Positions 54,533 to 64,000 of a DNA stretch of 64,000 nt are shown one piece after another. The notes beneath the pieces are model-generated. The model did no database searches and was not told where the DNA came from. It saw only the letters and a list, made by a program, of their open reading frames with translations. Made by a program: the position numbers and the translations under genes. Source of the DNA: Anthoceros angustus (Eukaryota > Streptophyta > Anthocerotopsida > Anthocerotales > Anthocerotaceae); contig MU008152.1 in NCBI GenBank assembly GCA_010909165.1, forward strand, positions 434,001 to 498,000, in the 5' to 3' direction. How positions within the stretch are numbered: the stretch's first letter is position 1; the number at the start of each line of letters is the position of its first letter.

Positions 54533-56240
54533 GCTTTCGGCTGGCGCAGTAGACCTGACTCTTGACTAGCATTTTGTTCTTCACATGGAAACCAGGTGTC
54601 ACCATAAACTCTACTTGAACTACGGCAGAGAACTTGGAGAGGAGTGTTTTGGGGATCTTTTGAGTGTACATGGGCTCCATGTGCAGAGGGTCGAAGGATG
54701 CCAAAGGAAACACTTGGAACATGGTAACGGGAGGCTCGAAAGCAAAGGCTAACTTATGCAATCCCCAAACCGATAGAAGTGCTCGGGAACAAGACCGGGT
54801 GAGAGGGTCAGGCCAATCCTCGCTCGGGTAGCCTAATGTCGCTGCCAATAACTCAGTCTTCATCTCCATGAACTGGGGGACAGAATCGTCACTGGCTGGC
54901 TGTGTGTAAAAGCCTTCCCTGAAGAAAATCTGGCGTGACGAAGGCTGTGAAAAGATGGGCGCCTTCTTGTTCTCCAGGCCGAAAGACTCCTGCTCGAAGT
55001 TGCGAAACATGGCCACAGTTACGCAAGCTTTTACGTAGGAAGCTGCTGCCTCTGATCCAAATGGCCACGTTTCCCTTGCGTTGTTGTTGGCATCTTGCAA
55101 TCTCCAATACATTCTGTGGCCTTCCTCTTCAGTCACAGACGAACTCAGCTGATCGAAGAACTGGTGAATACGCATCTTGCAGCTCATCGCCTCCTCGGCA
55201 AAGATGCCAGGATCTGCAATGTAGCCTGGTGCAATGCATCTTCTGTTTGGACCAACATGATCCATTAAGGTCGGATTGCGTAAGGCCGGTTGTTTCCCTC
55301 TCTTGAATGTGACCTTCTGCAGATTTCCCTTTGGAAATCGCTGGCCACCTCTGTCGCCATACTCTGTGTTACGAGAATGTTGCAATGACATCCCGGTATC
55401 CCCTGATGGTAGCCTCAAAATTTTCAGCTTCTGTTTGGCCCGCTGCATCTCTTGTTCCTCACTATCCTGTCCAGAGTTCACATCTGTACGTGCACTCTCT
55501 TCTTCTTCCTCCTCCTCCTCCTCCTCCTCTTCTTCTTCTTTTAGGACTTGCGTTCCCTTGTCTTGAGCAGCATGTTCTTCAACTCGGAGTGCAGCCACCG
55601 GCTGCTTCGCCAAATGTGTCATGACACCATTCATCCGTTCATTCAGGAATACCACATGGTCATTGGATCCTTTTCCTTTTGTCTGAGAGACATTTCCCGG
55701 GTCATCTCGAGCCTGCACCAGCAGCTCCGCTCTGCTTGAAACATCACACTCACTTGCTCCGCCTGTCGAATGTGCCTTTAGCGAAACCTGCTGATCTCTC
55801 TCCCGATGCCTCTTCTTCTCCCCGGAAGGCCAAAATATGTCCTCTTCGGAATCCTCCTCTGCAGCTGGGCGAAGCACGAGATGATCCTCGATTCCACCGT
55901 TGTTAATAAAGATATGAAACTTCTCCCCGGTAGACCGCATTTCTTCTTCGAAATCCTCCTCAGCAACTGGGTGAAACACGGTACCATCTGCAATTGGCTG
56001 AAACACGGTGCGATTCTTGCGTCGCTTCCAGGCTTCCCGTGGCTTGCATGAGCTGAATTTTTCACTCCTGTCCTCTGCGATTTGGCCAACGTGATTTTTT
56101 GGCGGTCTCCATAGCTGTACTTGCATATTTTTCACCTTGGGTACCGCCTCGTGGATTCCTTCAGCCAAAAGCTCCTCCAGGTCCTTCTTTGCTTGGCACC
56201 GCCCATGGCAGCCCACAAACCAGCGCTTCGTACGGGCCAT
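54525..56240 (-). CDS. GIL1/IRKI-like protein (DUF641-like), intronless
   Basis: A 571-residue frame from the ATG at 56240 (strong context AACATGG); an in-frame ATG at 56279 would add 13 residues. The N-terminal half is highly charged and looks disordered, with a run of about 14 glutamates (55500-55545). The C-terminal 200 residues carry AASYVKACVTVAMFRNFEQE, SVWGLHKLAFAFEPPVTMFQ and SFDPLHMEPM, which resemble the C-terminal block of plant GIL1/IRK-interacting (DUF641) proteins, linked to gravitropism/light signalling and to a receptor kinase. The N-terminal DUF641 coiled-coil half is not obvious, so the match is partial. A cytosolic, regulatory role is inferred. Confidence 0.6.
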   Translation of the reverse strand: MARTKRWFVGCHGRCQAKKDLEELLAEGIHEAVPKVKNMQVQLWRPPKNHVGQIAEDRSEKFSSCKPREAWKRRKNRTVFQPIADGTVFHPVAEEDFEEEMRSTGEKFHIFINNGGIEDHLVLRPAAEEDSEEDIFWPSGEKKRHRERDQQVSLKAHSTGGASECDVSSRAELLVQARDDPGNVSQTKGKGSNDHVVFLNERMNGVMTHLAKQPVAALRVEEHAAQDKGTQVLKEEEEEEEEEEEEEESARTDVNSGQDSEEQEMQRAKQKLKILRLPSGDTGMSLQHSRNTEYGDRGGQRFPKGNLQKVTFKRGKQPALRNPTLMDHVGPNRRCIAPGYIADPGIFAEEAMSCKMRIHQFFDQLSSSVTEEEGHRMYWRLQDANNNARETWPFGSEAAASYVKACVTVAMFRNFEQESFGLENKKAPIFSQPSSRQIFFREGFYTQPASDDSVPQFMEMKTELLAATLGYPSEDWPDPLTRSCSRALLSVWGLHKLAFAFEPPVTMFQVFPLASFDPLHMEPMYTQKIPKTLLSKFSAVVQVEFMVTPGFHVKNKMLVKSQVYCASRKPT

Positions 56241-56279
56241 GTTACATGTAGAAATTATGTGTGAGATTAGGTTCATCAT

Positions 56280-58411
56280 GGGTGAAGTAGTTAATGAAAA
56301 TTGCTATTTTCCCGGAGCTATGATCAGGGCTTATAGCGCACGACACTCTTCTGAAAATGAACACTGAGCTCTTATATGGGTACAAGCTCACCATGCCCGC
56401 ACACTTTCAATAGTCTCAAATTTTAGCGTTTTTTTAGTTTAGTAATTTCTAGTAGTCTCAAATTTTAGGCGTCTCTAGTTTAGTAATTTTCAATTGTCTC
56501 TAATTTTAGGCTTAATTAGTTTCCATCGTCTCTAATTTTAGGCTTTTCTATCCATTTTTATTTAAGTAAGTTTTTATAAACCCTAATTGAATTCTTCATC
56601 AGAATTATCACATATCTTACATTCCACTATAGCTTAGACGTCCTCAAATGCCTTCACACAATTGTTCCAAAGGGCTTCATAACAAACATGCCACCAACCA
56701 CTTTAGTTTAGAGGTCCTCAAAGGCCTTCACAAAATTGTTCCAACGGGCTTCACAACAAACATTCCACCAAGCGCCAAGAATAATTAGGGAAAGGGTTCT
56801 CCAAGGTGGGTATCACTCCATCCCGGCCGTGGATCGATGAGGGTCATTTTTTCAACCGACTTCTTTACCAACTCATGGCAAACCCGGTCCATGGTCTCGA
56901 GCGCTCTCTTCTCGTTCCAATTTAGAGATGAAGACTGCTATATACTATTAAGATTGCAGACTGACATAATGGGGTCTAAACATACTTACAAATACACAGA
57001 TATGCGAAGTGAGAACGTGGATATTGTCTCAAACATACGTAGCTCATAACTCTACTGGATCTGGCAGAAATACTATGGTGGACACAAATGCATACATATG
57101 GGTATAATGGAATGAGCCTATAGGTGCACATTAGTGGTTTAGACATATGGACATATGCATGCTCATATTGTAGACATCCTCAGGTCAGTACAGCAAGAAC
57201 AGAATGCTACAGTTCACAGACGGAGATTGCTTCAATGAACTCCCTAGAAACGATCAGCAATGACGTTCAGGCATTCACTCGAATCCGTTGCTCCTGTACA
57301 TAAGACATTGGTGTGGTTCAGACACACAAGAGGGTTGTTGGCTTCAGCACTAGGAAGAGTGGCTTGCAGCCAAGACAGTGGGCGCAGGCATAAAGGCTTT
57401 GGCTTGTTCCTGTTGAATTGCCATTGAACATCCTAATAGAATATTGATTTATAGGATGTTCAAGGCATCCCTACATTCGCTTACGTAATTGCTCTGCCTC
57501 GCAGACTGTGAGACACACATTTCCCAATATTAAGATGCCCTTGATGCCCAGCTACAAGCGCATAGGCATTCATTGCTACTGTAAACACAAAAGAAACGTA
57601 GAAGAAACCCCCGCCCTGATAATATTTTAGAGACACATGAAGCTTTAGGAGAAAACTCACATAAGTCTAAAGGTTTGCATCCATTCATACATCGAGGCAT
57701 ATATGGAGTAGGGCTTTCTTTTTCCTAGGAGAACCTTAGCGCTTTCCAACACAACAAGGCTCATTCTAGTATGCTCTTCGTGGCTTCAGTGGCTTCAATT
57801 TTCTGATGCCTATCACCTTAACCCCATAGTGGTTACCGTTACTTTTAATTTTTACCTCAGAATACCCAACTCACTCAAATTAACGTTTTGACCTATAACG
57901 TTCTTTAACATTGTGCACAATTTTTGAATGAGACTAGTTCATATTAAGGCTGCCCTTTGTGGCAAAATTTTCCCTTGATTTTAAAAAATAATTAAAAAAT
58001 TTTGACCAATCTATTTAGTCAAAATACGAAAGAATGGTGTAAAAAACTCACAAACCCTCAAGAAGAAGAAACAAAGCCATTACTACGGCCATATTGAAAT
58101 TATGGACTTGATTTTAAATGAATTATATATATATATGGTAATAAAAATAAATTATCTTGAATGAGAGAAAAAATATAAAATTTGATAAGTGTGATAAGTA
58201 TATTTGCAAGTAACACAAAATAAATGCGATGTGAAAAATATATGTGCATTGATGCACCTCGTACAAATATATTTGACACGAGGATTATACAAACGAAAAG
58301 CGAGGATTTTATATCCTTACAAAAATTGTGTACAATGTTAAAACACATAGGTCAAAACAGTCGCATTAAGTGGATTTGGCATTATGGGGTTAGTAACAAT
58401 TAGAAATATTT
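56280..58411. other. AT-rich spacer with local repeats
   Basis: No gene recognised. Three ~45-bp repeats (TCTCTAATTTTAGGC) lie at 56410-56545, and two ~68-bp repeats (GTCCTCAAA-GCCTTCACA-AATTGTTCCAA) at 56638-56772. A 12-bp hairpin TTGAACATCCTA/TAGGATGTTCAA lies at 57424-57463. Confidence 0.5.
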
Positions 58412-58956
58412 TTAGTATATTTCACTAAACGTGACACTTCTAGCAAGTACTACTTGGTGAGACTTAGGACTAATAAGCTTGTATGCTTTGCTTTCCTCAG
58501 AATAGCCCAAGAAGATATAGGGGACAGCCCTATCATCTAACTTCTTCCTCTTTTCTTCAGGAACATACACAAACGCAGGAGAACCAAACACTCTCAAGTG
58601 GGAAATGCTAGGCTTTCTACCCCAGAAGCCCTCATAAGGAGACTGTCCTCGAAGAGAAGCAGCAAGGAGCCTATTAAGAATGTACGTTGCAGTAGTAATA
58701 GCTTCTGCCCAATACCTTTTAGGGAGAGCTGCATAGGATACATGCTGCGTGTCATTCCCATGAGTGTTTGATTCTTACGTTCTGCCACCCCATTTTGTTG
58801 TTGTGTATAAGGTACAAATAGCTGGCGGATGATGCCACACCGAGTGAACAACTCGTAACATGTAGTTACCGTAAGAAGTAAAGTAATATAGTAAGAATGG
58901 ATTGTTTCTTTTAATTGGTTTTGGAGAACCATACCTCTTCTTGTGTGTCTAAGCAT
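58412..58956 (-). pseudogene. Copia integrase fragment
   Basis: Minus-strand fragments in two frames: the integrase core end (GIIRQLFVPYTQQQNGVAER, catalytic Glu) and the following RVFGSPAFVYVPEEKRKKLD / FLGYSEESKAYKLISP block. Both ends are truncated and no LTR was found. The element differs from those at 24 kb and 61 kb. Confidence 0.85.
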
Positions 58957-59090
58957 ATGATTCTGTTAAGCAAGTGTCTAAGTATATTTTTATGTTTAGC
59001 AAGCTGTTTTAAGGTCAGCAGGGTAAGTTAACACGAGGAAGTTTAGACGAAACCATAGACCTCAAAGAAATTTGTGAACTTTGAAAAAAG

Positions 59091-59160
59091 AGGAAAAGAA
59101 GACTTTATTATAAAAAAGAGATGGAAAAAACCCATCCACCCTGAAAACAAAAGGGGAAAT
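59091..59160 (-). repeat. Non-LTR 3' tail relic
   Basis: Shares CCACCCTGAAAACAAAAGGG and GGAAAAGAAGACTTTATTAT with the 3' UTR of the non-LTR element at 19746-19820; the minus strand contains AATAAAGTCTTC. Confidence 0.55.
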
Positions 59161-59329
59161 AGAATATGATTTTTGAAAAATATTTTTTTATAGATGCCCA
59201 ATTTAGATTTTCTGAAAAAGAGAGCCAAAAATTACTTTTAAAAATTGAGCAATTGTGGTTAGAAACCTTAAGAGAAACAGACCCAGATGAAGGTTCTTTT
59301 AAAACCTCTTCCAGTTCACGATATTTTTG

Positions 59330-59506
59330 CTACATGTCCAGCAGACAGATGCCCCTCACTTGCATTTGGGCCGAGAGGAGCCGCAAGTCCCAAGGGTCGT
59401 CGAATGTGGATCGCAGAATCCCCTCCACTTTTTGAAACTCTCCCAATTGCTGCGCCTCAGCGGATGTGAGGCCCTGGGGCAATGAGGGGTGGCCATCTTG
59501 CGCCAT
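59330..59506 (-). CDS. Hypothetical protein or first exon
   Basis: A 58-codon frame, MAQDGHPSLPQGLTSAEAQQ... to LLSAQMQVRGICLLDM, then stop. The segment QLGEFQKVEGILRSTFDDPW looks like real helical protein. The end (GGCATCTGTCTGCTGGACAT) also occurs at about 60068-60087 in opposite orientation, so the tail may be repeat-derived, or a GTAGCA donor in it may lead to a lost second exon. Family not recognised. Confidence 0.3.
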   Translation of the reverse strand: MAQDGHPSLPQGLTSAEAQQLGEFQKVEGILRSTFDDPWDLRLLSAQMQVRGICLLDM

Positions 59507-59649
59507 GGGGGTTGGGGAGCTCGAGAGAATGCGGGAGAAAGGGGAGTGGTAGGGAGAGAGGCGGGGAGCCGGGAGCCTGGCGGAGGAGTGACAGGCCGGG
59601 GAGGGAGAGGGGGAGGACGAGGAGTAGCATTTGGGTATGGGGAGTATCC

Positions 59650-60130
59650 GAAGTTGCCGTAGTGTGCCAAGACTGCTGAATGATGTAGTGTTGGGCACCA
59701 AAGAGGATTGTTGAATGACGTAGTGTCGGGCACCTGCCTGGTTGACATGCATGCAAAATGTGCTGAATCTGGAAGATGCACGCCGGGTTATTGACAGCAT
59801 GAACATAAAGCGTGTGGTGACATGCAATGTCCTGATCGCTGGGCATTCACGGCAAGGACTCGGGCATGTGCTGCTTGTAGTGTAAGGACAAATATAATGG
59901 AGCAGGAGGGGCTGATTTTTGTTAACCACGTTACTCTGGCTTGTTAACCATGTTACTTTTGCTTTCCCTTGTGAAAGCCTGTGCAAGCACTGGTGCCGGG
60001 CAGAAGGGCGGCAGACAGCTGCATACTGACAGAATGTCCAAAGAGGACTGCTGGATGGCGTAGTGGTGGGGGCATCTGTCTGCTAGACATGTATGCAAAA
60101 ATGTGGTGAACTGGAACATGCACGCCAAGT
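59650..60130. repeat. Diverged repeats with GTAGTG-GGGCA and ACATGCATGC words
   Basis: A segment TGCTGAATGATGTAGTG...GACATG(C/T)ATGCAAAA...CTGGAA is present at 59676-59780 and 60047-60150, with a third short copy at 59703. Partial inverted copy at 59330-59360. No gene. Confidence 0.55.
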
Positions 60131-60253
60131 TCTTGACATCCTGAACACTAAGGCTGTGGAGTCATGGACCGCCATGATATCCAAAACTTTCCGGGGTCCC
60201 GATTGGTTGATGTATCATTTTTTGATCCAAGTATCTCTTACATATTTTAGTTT

Positions 60254-60514
60254 TTAAAACATGTACTCGCCAATGGCAGAGGCAGAGGCTGTATGCATAT
60301 GCTTTCCGCGAGAAGCTCCGGGCCATAGATGGCATGTCTTCTGTGAAGATAGAATCACCTCAACCACACGCACACGATGACCGACGGCCGAGGCCGATAA
60401 GGGCTTAGGTACGAGATCGAATGACACGCGGATCTCCTCATCAGTGGTGAACTCTATAAAGCGCTGCAGCTCTCCCACGGAGCTCATCAAGTTTATGCAG
60501 CTCCGGCAACACAC
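60254..60514 (-). CDS. Hypothetical small protein
   Basis: An 86-codon minus-strand frame (INLMSSVGELQRFIEFTTDE, EIRVSFDLVPKPLSASAVGH). Composition is protein-like, but I see no family, no partner exon and no clear promoter. Confidence 0.3.
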   Translation of the reverse strand: MCCRSCINLMSSVGELQRFIEFTTDEEIRVSFDLVPKPLSASAVGHRVRVVEVILSSQKTCHLWPGASRGKHMHTASASAIGEYMF

Positions 60515-60759
60515 GGCCGCTTGGTATCAGGATCAGGGCTTAAGCTCTTCGTAAAACAAGGTCGGACGCACATTGTCAAGCACAAGCTGAAAGGTCACAA
60601 CCTCTGGCACGATCTTTCACCACCTTGTCCATCTTCTACATTTCTTCGTTTCCTTTGCGTCTATGCTTATTGACAGAGATCTAGACTGTCCAGAGTTGGG
60701 AATCGCAAAATCTGAATAACGTCAAGCGTGAGTAGGACTACAGCTGCAGGCAGCTCACC

Positions 60760-61045
60760 ATGGCTGTCGGAGTGAAGCTCTGTGGACAGAAAGCAGTGGT
60801 GCTGCTGCTGCTGCAGCTACAGCTGCTTCGCATGGCCCTGTGCCAGACGCCGCGGCCGCCCTTGCTTGTGGATTTTAAAGCATACAGCTTGCCCAATTTT
60901 CAAGGCATCGAGAAAGGGATTGAACTGACTGCAGCACCGGTATCATTCGCGGTCTTCGGACCATTTGGGACTTCCCCGATTCAGTCTTGGACTTGGTCGT
61001 CTACACCACCGCCCATGTTGGGAGAAACGAGACGCACTGGAGCCT
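60760..61045 (+). pseudogene. Signal-peptide exon cut by a Copia insertion
   Basis: The frame starts at ATG 60760 (context CACCATGG). It encodes a clear signal peptide (basic start, then VVLLLLQLQLLRMALCQ), followed by TPRPPLLVDFKAYSLPNFQG and PVSFAVFGPFGTSPIQSW. The frame runs straight into LTR sequence at 61046 (TGTTAG...). The rest of the gene may lie beyond the window, past the element. The protein family is not recognised. Confidence 0.5.
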
Positions 61046-61204
61046 TGTTAGTTAGGGCACGTTTCGCATTTCATCGTGTAAGTCATATTGAACCGACACG
61101 TCATTTCCTCAGAGTCATGTCGTTTCATAATGTACCAGAATAAAACTCTCTCCCCCTTGTAACATAAACGCTTAATCAGAATCTCTCTCCTCAAAATCGC
61201 GTTA
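61046..61204 (+). repeat. 5' LTR (short) of the + strand Copia
   Basis: About 159 bp from TGTTAGTTAGGGCACG to the base before the primer-binding site. Ends in TTA rather than CA, so the exact end may be altered. Shares TAGTTAGGGCACGTTTCGC with the LTR at 18.8 kb. Confidence 0.6.
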
Positions 61205-61216
61205 TGGTATCAGAGC
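61205..61216 (+). other. Primer-binding site
   Basis: TGGTATCAGAGC, complementary to the initiator Met tRNA end, as in the other Copia elements here. Confidence 0.85.
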
Positions 61217-61708
61217 AGTAGATCAAGCATCTGAAGAATGCTCTTCCATCCCAACATGGGATCTATGTCCCAAACTAAGAAGATCAGACTCTAAGCAAAA
61301 TTGCAAGCAATGGATCCTAAGCAAATCCAACTGCAATGCTGCAAATGTTTCACTTGTGTGGACAAAGCACACCCTTGTAGAACATCTCAAAGACCTACAA
61401 GAAAAATGAGATATCTTGATCAATTATCAGATGTAGCACCCTGTAATCTAAACTACAGAGAGGCTAGCTATGAACAGCGTCTCACCTTCTTAGAACATAA
61501 AATTAGCAGACTTAACAATCATTATAGGCCTACAGTAGAGTCCAGACTTGCAGCTTTAGAAAATAGAATCATGTTGATTACACTCTACCTGGATCATGTA
61601 GCAGAATCTTCCTCCTCAAGCAACGCACCTAGACGACGCTAAACCTCGTCCAGGGCAATTAGATAGGAACATTCACTACAGTTGATACATAGAGCACATC
61701 CTCACAAC

Positions 61709-64000
61709 ATGGGTACCACCATTCACAACTATAATGTCGACATCAAAGATCGGGACCGTTTCAATGGTTCTGACTATGATACATGGGTGGTACGCATTAC
61801 CTCCATACTTGATGAGGCCGACCTCATGGGGATAGTGGATGGTACAGAATCCGAAGTCGTTCTCAATGCTGCAGGCACAAATCAGGCCGACGTGGATCAA
61901 TGGAAGAAAAAGGACAAGAAAGCAAGGAAGCTTATACTCGCATGACTTGAGCGACAAATGTTACATCAAGTCGATGGAACAACAACCTCAGCCCAAGCTT
62001 GGTCACAGCTTGCAAACCTGTACCAAGCGGAAGATCTTGGCACCATGGTGGTAGCAGTGAGAAATTTGTTCTCACTAAGAATGAAGGACACAGATATGGC
62101 CCAGCACCATATATCTACCTTCAGGACAGCCCATGCCAAACTTGCTAGCTCCGGCTGGCAACTCGATGAGGTGAAGGCAACAGCTGTGTTTTTATACACC
62201 TTGCCATCTAGCCACCATGACTTTATTACATCACAGAACCCTAGAATTCGGGACGCTCAAAAAGCCTTCAAGAAAGGCGGACAAGCCCAGAAAGATGCCG
62301 AGGGCATACTCACTGAAGTTCTCTCGGCCTTCATACAAGACAATCTTACCAGACAAACTTCCTCAAGCTCCAAACCTGGCCGCATCCTGTATGTGGGTCC
62401 TGGTCGTGGCCGAGGCCGGCCCAATAGACCACAACAAAGATCAGAAAGATACGATCGCTCATCAAGTAGACCACCCCAAACAAGACAAGGCCCAAACCAA
62501 AGGAAGAAAGGCAGTTGTAATTGGTGTGGAATCCCGGGACACTGGGAGAATGAATGCAGGAAGAAGGCTGCAGGAATACCTCAAAGAGCACTACTTGCAG
62601 CTAATGTCACCTCGACAAACAATACGTATACACGAAGATCTCCAGTGTCATCATCACCTGGAATTATGGCAGTCTACATTACCAGAAATCCAGTTGACCA
62701 TACTGGATGGTATCTTGACTCTTGTGCATCAGTGCACATCTGCCACACAAGATCATTCTTTACCACTTATTATCCAGCTCCTCCTAATAAATTCGTGTTG
62801 TTAGGAGATGATTCAGGACTTCGAGTGGAAGGCAGAGGGGAAGTACCACTTACCCTCACTGACCAAACCCAACTCCACCTGGTAAATGTCCTTCACGTAC
62901 CTACAATGGTGAAGAACCTGATATCAGTTTCATGGCTAATGAAGATGCGTCAATTTACTTTGACCTTTAATGACACCTGTTGTACACTAACAAAGATTAG
63001 GCATTTACAAGCCTCAAGTACAGGCTACCCTGTACAGGATATATACAAACTGGATGCCACATCCAGCAAGTACAAACAGTCACATGATGCTGCAATGGCC
63101 GTGACCCAAAACCAATCAAATAAGTCGAAGGAATCACTGAAATGGCACCTTCGCCTTGGTCACCTAAGCAACGAACGAAAACGACAGGTTACAACAGCTA
63201 GTCTATACATGGATGGAATCGAGAAGTTACCAGAACCTCCGTTTTGTGAGACATGTATCCTGGCCAACAAACGACAAGATATGTTTCCCACTCATCAGCC
63301 AGACCAGAATAACACATTACTAAAACTTGTTCATACGGATCTATGTGGCCCTATGGCCACACCCTCATTCGGGGGTGCAAGATACTTTTTGACATTTACG
63401 GACGATTTTTCCAGAATGTGCTTTACTTACCCATTGACTCTAAAAAGTCACACTTTTGAAACTTTCCAAACCTGGTTGGCACTTGTGGAGACACAGACAG
63501 AGTGTAGACTTCGTTGTCTACGTTCAGACAACGGCGGGGAATTTGTCTCCGAACAATTTGATTGCTTCTGTCAAGACAGGGGAATCGTTCGTCAACTCAT
63601 TGTAGCATATACAGCCCAGCAAAACGGGGTTGCAGAGAGGCTAAACCAAACCCTACAGAGGATGGCAAGAGCAATGATGAAACATGCGGGCTTGAGCAAA
63701 TGGGCCGAGGCCGCCCAATAGACCACATACCGCAATGTGCTTCCCTCTCGTTCCATTCACGTCTCAACACCTTATGAGTTATGGACAGGCTCTAAGCCAT
63801 CGATTCTGCATCTCCGTATATTTGGTTGCACAGCCTACAGCTTCATTCCTGAACCCGGGAAATTTGACGACAGGGCAGAAAGATTAATTTTCATAGGCTA
63901 CGGTGATGGGATCAAAGGGTATAAGCTATTCAACCCACAAACGAGAGCTGTTACCTTCGCAAGGAGCGTTACCTTCCACGAGGATCCTCTGCTTATACCA
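61709..64000 (+). pseudogene. Copia gag-protease-integrase polyprotein (partial, two stops)
   Basis: One frame runs from ATG 61709 (AACATGG) to the window edge, broken by TGA at 61943-61945 and TAG at 63719-63721. Order: gag (KDRDRFNGSDYDTWVVRITS, LFSLRMKDTD), CCHC knuckle CNWCGIPGHWENEC (about 62516), protease WYLDSCASVHIC (about 62710), pre-integrase WHLRLGHLSNERKRQV and CETCILANKRQD, and integrase with VHTDLCGPM, RSDNGGEF and QNGVAERLNQTL (D,D,E). Then HLRIFGCTAYSFIP and FIGYGDGIKGYKLFNP. The protease has DSCA in place of the usual DSGA, which may abolish activity. Reverse transcriptase and RNase H lie beyond 64000. Confidence 0.85.

Larger units (their letters stand above)
61046..64000 (+). 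mobile_element. Copia retrotransposon, 5' portion
   Basis: Plus-strand element from an LTR (61046 to about 61204) and primer-binding site through gag, protease and integrase to the window end. The coding frame is almost intact, the best preserved Copia here. The 3' part and second LTR lie outside the window. Confidence 0.85.

Noticed and set aside
55466-55566. Poly-Ser frame on + strand
   Set aside because: Antisense shadow of the poly-Glu run of the minus-strand gene.
57424-57463. 12-bp hairpin as a microRNA precursor
   Set aside because: The stem is far too short for a plant precursor and no extended pairing is visible around it.
1-64000. tRNA and rRNA genes
   Set aside because: No cloverleaf with proper A and B boxes or rRNA-like stretch was noticed by eye; a covariance search would be needed to exclude one.

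Overview
The window looks like nuclear DNA of a land plant with many transposable elements. The evidence is spliced genes with short GT-AG introns (80-146 bp where I could place every exon), plant-type families (GH9 endo-beta-glucanase, ABCG half-transporter, START-like lipid-binding protein, GIL1/IRKI-type DUF641-like protein) and many plant-type Copia retrotransposon pieces with the TGGTATCAGAGC primer-binding site. The ABCG gene most resembles the STR/STR2 lineage linked to arbuscular mycorrhiza, which suggests a mycorrhizal host. A non-seed plant is possible, but the sequence does not settle the species. One ambiguous base (n) lies at 34127.

Layout. 1-14 kb: a decayed GH9 cluster. One pseudogene lies on +, an inverted pseudogene lies on -, and its end is caught in a 1.6 kb tandem duplication; related 3' flanks are scattered around. 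Inside this cluster sit two tiny two-exon genes for metallothionein-like Cys-rich peptides in opposite orientation (5238-5474 -, 7337-7562 +) and a Tc1/mariner-type MITE (8344-8878). 14.9-16.05 kb: a truncated hAT element with an 8-bp target duplication. 17.07-18.07 kb: an intact intronless gene of an uncharacterised family. 18.7-34 kb: nested retroelements. An old minus-strand Copia is split by a younger gag-protease-only Copia derivative (24650-28129, perfect GGTAT duplication), by another Copia LTR, and by non-LTR retroelement remnants that recur at 31-34 kb. 35.6-37.7 kb: a decayed Gypsy-like gag. 37.9-46.4 kb: a mosaic of partial copies of one unit encoding a protein with about 17 nine-residue EGENS-type repeats; most junctions show short shared sequence, and one fragment is a copy of the 3' end of the adjacent ABCG gene.

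46.4-56.3 kb is the main host-gene block, all on the minus strand: ABCG/STR-like transporter (9 exons, 868 aa), START-like protein (9 exons, 638 aa) and a DUF641-like protein (intronless). The first two both have lipid-related families and lie about 400 bp apart, but a functional link is only a guess. 56.3-61 kb: AT-rich spacer, a Copia integrase fragment, small uncertain exons, and a signal-peptide-encoding first exon cut by a Copia insertion. That Copia (61046-64000 and beyond) runs off the window; its polyprotein frame carries two stops, each explainable by one C-to-T change.
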